From: Cryomorphaceae bacterium | GTDB lineage: Bacteria > Bacteroidota > Bacteroidia > Flavobacteriales > ECT2AJA-044 | Direction: 5' to 3' | DNA length: 64,000 nucleotides | NCBI GenBank assembly: GCA_017798125.1 | Contig: CP059070.1 | Location: forward strand, 744,001-808,000 | Shown: positions 1 to 7,650 of the stretch, in pieces | Layout: every line of letters begins with the position of its first letter | Position numbering within the stretch: position 1 is the first letter of the stretch | Position numbers and translations under genes: made by a program | Notes under the pieces: model-generated | Told to the model about the DNA's origin: nothing | Databases searched by the model: none | The model's input: the letters and a program-made list of their open reading frames with translations, nothing else

Positions 1-718
1 AGCGGTACAACAAGACGTGTAGTGGAGCGCTCGGTAACCACTCTTCACCGCGGATGACATGACTCACCTGCATCAAGTGATCGTCCACAATGTTGGCTAG
101 GTGGTAGGTCGGCATTCCATCCGATTTGAAGAGCACCTTGTCGTCGAGATTGTTCGTATTCACGCTCACCCATCCTCGGATAATGTCTTCAAACTTCACC
201 TCCTCATTTCGAGGCATCTTAATGCGGATCACATAGGGTTCACCGGCTTCAATCCTCTTCGCAACCTCGCCGTGAGGAAGTGTCAAAGAGTTTTGCATGT
301 GCTCTCTGGTGATGTGATTGTACTGCGGGCTCGGTACACCTGCCGCTTTCATGCGCTCGCGCATGGCGTTCAGATCATCCGGCGTATCGAAGGCGTAGTA
401 GGCATGACCCGACTCAATGAGCTGATCCGCATACTGACGGTACATGGGCTTTCGCTCGGATTGACGGTAGGGTCCATTGGGGCCGTCTGCAGAAATTCCT
501 TCATCGATTTCCATCCCGCACCACTTCAGGCTTTCGACAATGTAGTCCTCCGCTCCGGGCACAAAACGTGTTTGGTCCGTATCCTCCAATCGAAGGATAA
601 AGGTTCCGCCGTGTTTACGGGCAAATAAGTAGTTGTACAAAGCCGTTCGAACTCCTCCCATGTGGAGTGGTCCGGTCGGGCTTGGGGCAAAACGAACGCG
701 AATCGCTTGATTTTCCAT
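1..718 (-). CDS. gltX: Glutamyl-tRNA synthetase, N-terminal part (cut by window start)
   Basis: This is the first 239 residues of a class I glutamate-tRNA ligase, which charges tRNA-Glu in the cytoplasm. The reverse strand reads from ATG at 718 as [18 protein letters not shown], followed by the HIGH-like motif HMGG at residues 19-22. Further on come the family strings RLEDTDQTR and [14 protein letters not shown]. The frame stays open to base 1, so the KMSKS loop and the anticodon-binding domain lie outside the window. A perfect TAACTTTG promoter element sits 24 bases upstream of the start. The divergent neighbour begins at 810. The identification is secure; only completeness is unknown. Confidence 0.95.
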   Translation of the reverse strand, partial: MENQAIRVRFAPSPTGPLHMGGVRTALYNYLFARKHGGTFILRLEDTDQTRFVPGAEDYIVESLKWCGMEIDEGISADGPNGPYRQSERKPMYRQYADQLIESGHAYYAFDTPDDLNAMRERMKAAGVPSPQYNHITREHMQNSLTLPHGEVAKRIEAGEPYVIRIKMPRNEEVKFEDIIRGWVSVNTNNLDDKVLFKSDGMPTYHLANIVDDHLMQVSHVIRGEEWLPSAPLHVLLYR

Positions 719-742
719 GGATTACCGAGCTTTTTGGGCGGG

Positions 743-750
743 CAAAGTTA
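743..750 (-). promoter_or_regulatory. Bacteroidota -7 promoter element for gltX
   Basis: On the minus strand this reads TAACTTTG, a full match to the Bacteroidota sigma-A -7 consensus TAnnTTTG. It lies 24 bases before the gltX ATG, which would give a short leader. I see no clear -33 TTG at the usual distance. A weaker element, TATATTTC at 765-772 on the plus strand (7 of 8), could serve the divergent gene at 810. Confidence 0.6.
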
Positions 751-809
751 GTGTTTTAAAACCGTATATTTCACGCACCAAAGCGGGTGATTTGGAGTTA
801 TAAGAAGAC

Positions 810-3800
810 ATGGACACGTACGATCTACTCATCAAAAAACTGGATGCGTTCATTCGCAAGTATTACCACAACCTTCTGGTCCGTGGAGCCATCTACAGTG
901 GAGCCCTGATTGGGTCTACCTTTTTAGCCGTTGTCCTGCTCGCCTACTTTGGCAAATGGGATACCGCCACCAGAGCCGTTTTGTTTTGGCTTTTCGTGGT
1001 TTCAGCTGCGCTTATCTTAGGCCGCTTCATCGTTTACCCGTTGTTGCAGCTCTTCAGCATTGGTGAGCGCATCAGCCACGATCGTGCGGCGCGAATCATC
1101 GGGAAGCATTTTCCCGAAGTCGACGACAAGCTGATCAACGTTCTTCAGCTGCATCGTGAATCGGGCGGAGGTAGTGCTTTAATCTTGGCTTCCATTGCGC
1201 AGAAGAGTGCACGATTGGAGCCGGTTCCTTTCACTAAAGCCATTGATCTCCGGAAGAATCGCAAATATCTACGCTACTTGATTGCGCCTGCTGCCGTGGT
1301 GGCGGTTTTGTGGATTTCCGGACAATCGAAAGTGCTTACACAGGGCTCTCAGCAGGTAATCAACTACAACAAGGATTTTGTCCCTGAGGCGCCTTTTCAG
1401 TTTCAGGTCGACGTGGAGGACTTAAGCGTCTTGAGGAATCGAGACTACGACCTTGAAGTGGTCATCGTTGGGGCCGAGCTTCCTGACAAGGTCTATCTCG
1501 AGCGCAACGGCAATCGCTTTCGTCTGGCTGAAGTAGGTCCGAACACGTATCGGTACACCTTCCAGAATGTCCAAAAAGACGTTGATTTCCGGCTTGAAGC
1601 CGCAGGGTTTGCTTCGGGATCCTACACGCTGAAAGCCTTGCCCGATCCTGCACTCTTGGGGTTTGAGGTTTCGCTTGTCTATCCCGCCTATACAGGCCGA
1701 TCAGCGGAAACCTTGAAGAATTCCGGCGACCTAGTGGTTCCTGCGGGTACAGAAGCTCGTTGGAATTTCACCACGCGGAACACCGAAGATATTCGCCTAT
1801 TCTTCGCTGACACTTCTCTATCTGCAGAACGTTTGGCTGAGGACAAATACAGCTATGAGCGACGCTTATTACAAGACTTAAGGTACGGACTCACTACGGC
1901 CAATGAATTTGTAGAAGGAGCGGATACCGTAAGCTACTACATCAAAGTGACTCCGGACGCTTATCCCGTTTTGAACGTGGAGGAGCAGGCGGACAGCGCG
2001 AATGATCGTTTGTTGTACTTCAGAGGTTTGGGGAAGGACGATTATGGGTTCAGTCGTCTGACTTTTCAATACCGCGTATTGAAGGAAGAAGGCCCACTTC
2101 CTGTTCAAGTGGAAGCCCTCGAAGTTCCTCGTTCTTCTACGGTTCACAGTTTCTTCCACAGCTTTGATATCGGCCCGCTAGGGCTAGAGCCCGGGGATCA
2201 AGTAGAGTATTTCTTTCAATTGAGCGATAACGATGGGGTGAGTGGCCCTAAGTCCGTTCGTTCTCAGACCCAAATGTACCAGGCTCCAACGCTGGAAGAG
2301 CTCAAGGCGCAAGATGAGGCGACCAAGGAAGAAGTCAAGGATAAACTGGAGGAGAGCATTGATTTGGCCAAGGATATTCAGAAGGACTTGGACGAGCTTC
2401 AAGAGCGCATGCTCGACAAAAAGAAACTGGATTTTAGCGACAAACAACGCCTTCAAAACCTGCTCGACAAACAGAAAAAGTTGGAGCAGAACATGGAGGA
2501 AATGAACAAGGAAAACGAGCGCAACAATCGGGAGCAGAAGGAGTACCGAGAGCAGGAGGAACGCATTCGCCAGAAACAGGAGCAGTTGGATAAAATGTTC
2601 AACGAGATCATGTCCGACGAGATGAAAGAGCTCATGGAGGAGATCGAGAAATTGATGGAAGAGCTCGACAAAGATGAGCTACAAAAACAAATCGAAGAGT
2701 TGAAGCTGAGCAACGAGGACCTGGAAAAAGAACTCGATCGAAACCTAGAGTTGTTCAAGCAATTGGAATTTGAGCAACAGCTTCAGGACAATATCGACAA
2801 GCTCGATGAATTAAAGCAAAAGCAAGAAGAACTTCAGGAAAAGACTGAGGATGGTTCTATGTCCGATGAAGAGCTAAAGGAAGAGCAGGAAAAGCTCAAA
2901 GAGGAGTTCGAGGAATTTCAGAAAGACATGGACGAGCTGGAGAAGAAGAACGAGGAGCTCGAGTTTAAGAATGAAATGCCGGATACCGAAGATCTCGAAA
3001 AGGAGATCGAACAGGAAATGCAGCAAAGTGCTGAAAAGCTAGAGCAAGGGGAGAAAAAAGAGTCCTCGAAAAAGCAAAAGAAGGCCCAGGAGAAGATGGA
3101 CGAAATGAGCGACTCTCTGAACAACATGATGCAAAGCATGGGTCAAGAGCAGCAAATGGAAGACATGGAGGCGCTTCGCCAACTCTTGGACAATTTGGTC
3201 CGCCTGAGTTTTGAGCAGGAAGAACTGTTGGAGACCACTGTGGAGCTCAACCGAAACGATCCGAAATTCGTCGATGTACTGCGAGAGCAAAACCGCTTGA
3301 AGGAAGACTCTAAAATGATTGAGGACTCTTTGTTTGCCTTGAGCAAGCGAGTAATTCAAATTGAAAGTGCGATCAATAAAGGCATGGGTGAGGTCAATCG
3401 CAATATGGACCTCGCCTTGGCAGACCTAGCTGAACGTCGTACGCAGCAGGCCTCTTCACGTCAACAATTTGTAATGACCGCCACCAATGATTTGGCCCTT
3501 CTTCTCAGCGAAGTTCTCAATCAAATGCAGAACTCCATGGCCTCTATGATGAAGGGATCACAGAGTTGCGAAAAGCCGAATAACGGGTCTCCAAGCATGT
3601 CTGAAATGATGAAGCAGCAGCAAAAGCTGGCGGAGCAGATGAAGCAGATGAAGGGGCAGATGGAACAAGGTCAAAAACCCGGAGACAAAAAGGGTCAAGG
3701 ACAAGGGCAAAAGATGAGCAAGGGTCTGGCCCAAATGGCAGCTCAACAAGAGGCTCTTCGCCAACAGCTTCGAAAGCTTTCTGACGAAATGGGCGAGGAC

Positions 3801-4145
3801 GGTGAAAATGGACAAGGGCCAGGTGGCCTTCAAGACGCCATGGAAAAAATGGAAGAAACGGAGCGCGACCTTGTCAACCGACAGATTACGGAAGAGACCA
3901 TTCGCCGGCAAGAAGAAATCTTGACCCGATTACTAGAGGCGGAAAAAGCCGAACGTGAGCGTGAATATGACAATAAGCGCGAATCGAAAGAGGCGCTTCA
4001 GACACCCGAACGAAATCCAAATGCCTTCCTAGAGTATCAAAAACTTAAAGAAGAGCAGGCGGAAATGTTGAAGACGGTACCCCCTCAACTAGCTCCATTC
4101 TACCGTAATTTGGTTAACGAATACTTTAACGGGATCGAGAACTAA
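810..4145 (+). CDS. DUF4175 family membrane protein with very long coiled coil
   Basis: This 1111-residue protein matches the DUF4175 family in overall character; its biochemical role is unknown. Two membrane segments lie near the N-terminus (about residues 26-48 and 54-78) and a third hydrophobic stretch near 153-170. A presumably periplasmic beta-rich portion follows to about residue 490. From there to about 850 the sequence is an almost unbroken Glu/Lys/Gln/Leu-rich coiled coil, then a Met/Gln/Gly/Lys-rich part (about 910-1010) and a charged helical C-terminus. The gene ends in TAATG shared with ybeY, so the two are probably translationally coupled. The order DUF4175-ybeY-mnmG is, as I recall it, a common Bacteroidota arrangement. 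A scaffolding or envelope role is only inference. Confidence 0.85.
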   Translation: MDTYDLLIKKLDAFIRKYYHNLLVRGAIYSGALIGSTFLAVVLLAYFGKWDTATRAVLFWLFVVSAALILGRFIVYPLLQLFSIGERISHDRAARIIGKHFPEVDDKLINVLQLHRESGGGSALILASIAQKSARLEPVPFTKAIDLRKNRKYLRYLIAPAAVVAVLWISGQSKVLTQGSQQVINYNKDFVPEAPFQFQVDVEDLSVLRNRDYDLEVVIVGAELPDKVYLERNGNRFRLAEVGPNTYRYTFQNVQKDVDFRLEAAGFASGSYTLKALPDPALLGFEVSLVYPAYTGRSAETLKNSGDLVVPAGTEARWNFTTRNTEDIRLFFADTSLSAERLAEDKYSYERRLLQDLRYGLTTANEFVEGADTVSYYIKVTPDAYPVLNVEEQADSANDRLLYFRGLGKDDYGFSRLTFQYRVLKEEGPLPVQVEALEVPRSSTVHSFFHSFDIGPLGLEPGDQVEYFFQLSDNDGVSGPKSVRSQTQMYQAPTLEELKAQDEATKEEVKDKLEESIDLAKDIQKDLDELQERMLDKKKLDFSDKQRLQNLLDKQKKLEQNMEEMNKENERNNREQKEYREQEERIRQKQEQLDKMFNEIMSDEMKELMEEIEKLMEELDKDELQKQIEELKLSNEDLEKELDRNLELFKQLEFEQQLQDNIDKLDELKQKQEELQEKTEDGSMSDEELKEEQEKLKEEFEEFQKDMDELEKKNEELEFKNEMPDTEDLEKEIEQEMQQSAEKLEQGEKKESSKKQKKAQEKMDEMSDSLNNMMQSMGQEQQMEDMEALRQLLDNLVRLSFEQEELLETTVELNRNDPKFVDVLREQNRLKEDSKMIEDSLFALSKRVIQIESAINKGMGEVNRNMDLALADLAERRTQQASSRQQFVMTATNDLALLLSEVLNQMQNSMASMMKGSQSCEKPNNGSPSMSEMMKQQQKLAEQMKQMKGQMEQGQKPGDKKGQGQGQKMSKGLAQMAAQQEALRQQLRKLSDEMGEDGENGQGPGGLQDAMEKMEETERDLVNRQITEETIRRQEEILTRLLEAEKAEREREYDNKRESKEALQTPERNPNAFLEYQKLKEEQAEMLKTVPPQLAPFYRNLVNEYFNGIEN

Positions 4146-4567
4146 TGGCCATTTACTATCAAAGTCAGAACGATTTTCAATTGAGTCCAGACGACGAGAA
4201 AAGACGTGGGGATTGGATCGTTTCGGTCATTGAAGAGGCGGAAAATCACTGTGGGGAAATCACCTACATCTTTTGTTCCGACGAGCAGTTGTTAGAAATC
4301 AATCAACAATACCTGAAACACGACACCTACACGGACATCATCACCTTTGATTACAGTCAAGACGATTTAATCAGCGGGGACATTTTCATTTCAACAGATC
4401 GGGTGCGGGAGAACGCAGAAGCCTTCGACGTATCTTTTGATATGGAGCTTTCTCGGGTAATGGTCCATGGGGTACTTCACCTCCTGGGGCATTCTGATCA
4501 CAGCGAAGAGGAAAAGAAAGCGATGCGCGCAGAGGAGGACCGACACTTGGCTGTTTTTCACGGTTGA
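4145..4567 (+). CDS. ybeY: Endoribonuclease YbeY (rRNA maturation factor)
   Basis: This 140-residue protein is a single-domain metal-dependent RNase of the UPF0054 family, which acts in 16S rRNA 3'-end maturation and ribosome quality control. The signature HGVLHLLGHSDHS begins at residue 108. H108 and H112 are the first two metal ligands. At the spacing of the third histidine of the E. coli enzyme (ten residues after the first) there is D118, with H119 next to it, so the third ligand is either Asp or shifted by one. The start ATG overlaps the previous stop codon by one base. Length is usual for the family. Confidence 0.93.
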   Translation: MAIYYQSQNDFQLSPDDEKRRGDWIVSVIEEAENHCGEITYIFCSDEQLLEINQQYLKHDTYTDIITFDYSQDDLISGDIFISTDRVRENAEAFDVSFDMELSRVMVHGVLHLLGHSDHSEEEKKAMRAEEDRHLAVFHG

Positions 4568-4587
4568 ACCAAGTCTTTTCTTCAGCG

Positions 4588-4618
4588 TTGTACAGCTTTG
4601 CCCTTTTTCTTATTTTTG
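4588..4618 (+). promoter_or_regulatory. Promoter for mnmG
   Basis: TTG at 4588-4590 is followed after 20 bases by TATTTTTG at 4611-4618, a full match to the Bacteroidota TAnnTTTG element at near-ideal spacing. This is the best-formed promoter in the window. Transcription would begin around 4624, leaving a leader of about 60 bases that contains the parS-like site at 4665-4680. Confidence 0.7.
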
Positions 4619-4664
4619 CAGCTAATTTTTTGAGGCACAACTAGTTAAGCCAAAGTACCTTGGT

Positions 4665-4680
4665 TGTTCCACGTGAAACA
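4665..4680 (+). promoter_or_regulatory. parS-type centromere site (left of mnmG)
   Basis: The 16-mer TGTTCCACGTGAAACA differs at one position from the chromosomal ParB-binding parS consensus TGTTTCACGTGAAACA, and that position is variable between species. It lies 7 bases before the mnmG start codon. Its exact reverse complement occurs right after the mnmG stop codon. ParB nucleates on such sites in origin-proximal DNA. Neither parA nor parB is in this window. Confidence 0.85.
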
Positions 4681-4687
4681 TTGACAC

Positions 4688-6556
4688 ATGTTTGCTAAAG
4701 AATACGATGTTATAGTAGTAGGCGCAGGGCATGCCGGCTCAGAGGCAGCGGCAGCTGCTGCAAACCTGGGCTCCTCTACCCTACTGATCACCATGAACCT
4801 TCAGACCATTGGGCAGATGAGCTGCAACCCCGCCATGGGCGGGATCGCCAAAGGGCAAATCGTTCGTGAAATCGATGCTTTGGGAGGCTACAGCGGGATC
4901 ATCTCTGATGAAACAGCCATTCAATTCCGAATGCTCAACCGCTCTAAGGGTCCAGCTATGTGGAGTCCTCGCGTTCAGAGCGACCGAATGAGATTTGCGG
5001 AAAAATGGCGCCTCATGCTGGAGCAAACGCCTAATCTTGATTTCTTTCAGGATATGGTGACCGGCATCATCGTCGAAGGAGATCGAGTGGTTGGTGTTCG
5101 CACAGGCCTAGGGCTGGAGGCTCGTGCCAAAAGTGTGGTCCTGACCAATGGGACCTTCCTCAATGGGCTCATCCACATCGGAGAAAAGAACTTTGGTGGA
5201 GGGCGCGCTGGGGAGCGTGCTGCTACAGGATTAACCGAAGATTTGATCAAATTGGGCTTTGATCATGGGCGTATGAAAACGGGGACTCCCCCACGGGTCG
5301 ATGGTCGTTCTCTGGACTACTCCAAGATGACTGAACAAGCCGGTGATGAAGCTCCTCAAAAGTTCAGTTTTACGGATACCCAGCCGCTCCAAACGCAGCG
5401 GTCCTGCTGGATTACCTATACCAGCGAAGAAGTTCATGATGTATTGAAGACGGGCTTCGACCGTTCTCCTATGTTCAACGGCCGCATTCAAAGTATCGGG
5501 CCGCGTTATTGCCCTTCCATAGAAGACAAAATTGATCGATTCGCAGATAAGAATCAGCACCAAATATTTGTTGAGCCAGAAGGTTGGGATACAGTTGAAA
5601 TCTATGTCAATGGTTTCAGCACCTCTCTTCCTGAAGAGGTCCAATACGAAGCCCTGCGCAAAGTAAAAGGCTTCGAGAACGTCAAGATTTTTCGTCCCGG
5701 ATACGCGATTGAATACGACTACTTTCCCCCCACTCAATTGAGCCATTCCCTGGAGACCAAGTTGGTCGAAGGTCTGTTTTTTGCAGGACAAATCAATGGT
5801 ACAACGGGGTATGAAGAAGCCGCAAGCCAGGGTCTGATGGCAGGTATTAATGCCCATCGAAAGGTACATGGTTTATCGTCCTTTACCCTGAAAAGATCGG
5901 ATGCCTACATAGGTGTGCTTATTGATGATTTAATCACAAAGGGCACAGATGAACCGTACAGAATGTTCACTTCACGAGCGGAGTATCGGATTCTCCTCCG
6001 TCAAGACAATGCGGATCTTCGACTTACGCCAATCGCATACGACATGGGCCTTGCTTCGGAAGAACGTATGGAGCGCGTACGAGAAAAGAGGGCAAATACA
6101 TCAGAATTGAAGAAGTTTTTGGAAGCTACAAGCGTAGAGCCCTCTGAGGTTAATCCAATTCTTGAGTCTCTTGAAACGGCTCCCATCGACCAGAAAAGGA
6201 AACTAGACACGCTACTGTCTCGCCCTCAAGTCCACATCAACGATTTGGCTCAGGTGGAATCGTTAAAGTCCTATATCAGTGAGCGAGGAATTGAAGAAGA
6301 AGACTTAGAACAGTGTGAGATTCAATTGAAGTACCACGGATACATAGAAAGAGAACGAGAGAATGCTGAAAAGCTTCATCGATTAGAGGATATTTCCATT
6401 CCCATCGACTTCAACTTCTCAAAACTTCAAGCGATAAGTTTGGAAGCTCGCGAAAAATTGAACGAAATTCGTCCTGCGAACATCGCTCAGGCCAGCCGAA
6501 TAAGTGGTGTCAACCCCGCTGATATCAATGTGCTCTTAGTGCATATGGGGCGATAA
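4688..6556 (+). CDS. mnmG: tRNA uridine-5-carboxymethylaminomethyl modification enzyme MnmG (GidA)
   Basis: This 622-residue FAD protein works with MnmE to place the carboxymethylaminomethyl group on U34 of several tRNAs. The FAD-binding GAGHAG motif is at residues 12-17, followed by the family strings MSCNPAMGGIAKG and RMKTGTPPR. The C-terminal helical domain contains the typical ASRISGVNPADI sequence. Length matches the family. The gene is bracketed by two inverted parS-like sites, one before the start and one directly after the stop. Its own promoter lies at 4588-4618. mnmE is not in the window. Confidence 0.97.
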   Translation: MFAKEYDVIVVGAGHAGSEAAAAAANLGSSTLLITMNLQTIGQMSCNPAMGGIAKGQIVREIDALGGYSGIISDETAIQFRMLNRSKGPAMWSPRVQSDRMRFAEKWRLMLEQTPNLDFFQDMVTGIIVEGDRVVGVRTGLGLEARAKSVVLTNGTFLNGLIHIGEKNFGGGRAGERAATGLTEDLIKLGFDHGRMKTGTPPRVDGRSLDYSKMTEQAGDEAPQKFSFTDTQPLQTQRSCWITYTSEEVHDVLKTGFDRSPMFNGRIQSIGPRYCPSIEDKIDRFADKNQHQIFVEPEGWDTVEIYVNGFSTSLPEEVQYEALRKVKGFENVKIFRPGYAIEYDYFPPTQLSHSLETKLVEGLFFAGQINGTTGYEEAASQGLMAGINAHRKVHGLSSFTLKRSDAYIGVLIDDLITKGTDEPYRMFTSRAEYRILLRQDNADLRLTPIAYDMGLASEERMERVREKRANTSELKKFLEATSVEPSEVNPILESLETAPIDQKRKLDTLLSRPQVHINDLAQVESLKSYISERGIEEEDLEQCEIQLKYHGYIERERENAEKLHRLEDISIPIDFNFSKLQAISLEAREKLNEIRPANIAQASRISGVNPADINVLLVHMGR

Positions 6557-6572
6557 TGTTTCACGTGGAACA
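6557..6572 (-). promoter_or_regulatory. parS-type centromere site (right of mnmG)
   Basis: TGTTTCACGTGGAACA starts on the base after the mnmG TAA and is the exact reverse complement of the site at 4665-4680. It ends 5 bases before the next start codon. The two copies are 1.9 kb apart in opposite orientation, both in non-coding DNA, as expected for sites kept by selection. Confidence 0.85.
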
Positions 6573-6577
6573 CTCTC

Positions 6578-7462
6578 ATGAAAAAATTTGATTCTTGTCC
6601 GGTTACCGGTACGACTTTGCACCCTTTTATTACCTGTGAGGACTACACGGTTTCCCACAATGCGTTCTCCGTAATGAGCAACGAAGACGGCGGAATTTTG
6701 GTGACCAACCCCCGGCCAGAACTTGAAGATCTAGGTCGCTACTATGAGTCTGAAGAATACATTTCGCATACAGATTCCGCCCAGACTTTAATGGATCGTG
6801 TTTATCAGTGGGTACGATCGTATTCGCTTAAAAAGAAGCGAAATCTGGTTGAGCAACTCACCACCCAGCGCACGCTTTTGGATATAGGCTGTGGAACAGG
6901 TGACTTCCTTAAGGAACTTCAAAACAATCATTGGAGCGTTCAGGGAATGGAGCCCAATGACGCCGCCAGAGAAAAAGCCGAATCAAAGCTTGGCATTACC
7001 CTCTCCCAAGACCAGTCGCTGATCTCTTTTGAAGATGGCTCAATGGACGTGGTCACCATGTGGCACGTACTCGAACATGTCCCTGATCCTGTAGACACGG
7101 TTGCCCATCTTCATCGAATCTTGCGACCTGGAGGTATTGCGGTGATTGCCGTTCCAAACTTCAAATCCAAAGACGCAGAAATTTACGGGCCTCATTGGGC
7201 TGCCTATGACGTACCTCGCCATCTTTTCCATTTTGCTCAAAATGGAATGAAAGGACTTTTCGAAGGTCGCGGCTTCTCGTTCAAAAAAACGGAGCCAATG
7301 ATTTTTGACGCCTACTACGTGAGTCTACTTAGTGAAAAATACAAATCCGGAGCCGCTCGTCCGATTCATGCATTTATCAATGGCCTGCGCTCGAATCTTG
7401 CAGCGCGAAGGAACAATGAATGGAGTAGTTTGATCTACATATTCCAAAAACCCTCAAACTAG
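6578..7462 (+). CDS. Class I SAM-dependent methyltransferase
   Basis: This 294-residue protein has a Rossmann-fold methyltransferase core. Motif I, LLDIGCGTGDF, is at about residues 99-109, and the acidic loop containing VVTMWHVLEHVPDP lies about 60 residues later. An N-terminal part of roughly 90 residues with Cys7 and Cys20 precedes the core; it resembles the N-terminal extension of sugar- or quinone-type methyltransferases but has too few cysteines for a full zinc ribbon. The substrate cannot be told from sequence. The gene starts 5 bases after the right parS-like site and probably shares the mnmG transcript. Confidence 0.85.
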   Translation: MKKFDSCPVTGTTLHPFITCEDYTVSHNAFSVMSNEDGGILVTNPRPELEDLGRYYESEEYISHTDSAQTLMDRVYQWVRSYSLKKKRNLVEQLTTQRTLLDIGCGTGDFLKELQNNHWSVQGMEPNDAAREKAESKLGITLSQDQSLISFEDGSMDVVTMWHVLEHVPDPVDTVAHLHRILRPGGIAVIAVPNFKSKDAEIYGPHWAAYDVPRHLFHFAQNGMKGLFEGRGFSFKKTEPMIFDAYYVSLLSEKYKSGAARPIHAFINGLRSNLAARRNNEWSSLIYIFQKPSN

Positions 7463-7650
7463 CCTGTTTTATCCGTTCTAAGCCGCTTTAAGCCAATTCT
7501 GGACTCACATGTCTCGGGGCGGCCGAAACTTCTGGAGAGCCGCGCTTATCAGTTCAGTTGCAAATTGCTGATTTTCTGTTCGTTAGGCCTTAAAAAGAGT
7601 GTTCAAACTAAAATTATCATTTCTCCGTTGATTTAGACGAACTTTGATCC

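Noticed and set aside
101-628. 175-codon plus-strand frame
   Set aside because: It is antisense to gltX, which shows clear protein motifs on the minus strand.
5231-5869. Long minus-strand frame within mnmG
   Set aside because: Shadow of the well-conserved mnmG frame; no recognisable motifs.
7463-7650. Possible RNA gene or terminator in the gap before porZ
   Set aside because: Only short inverted repeats (ATCAG/CTGAT) are seen, with no tRNA features and no T tract of note.
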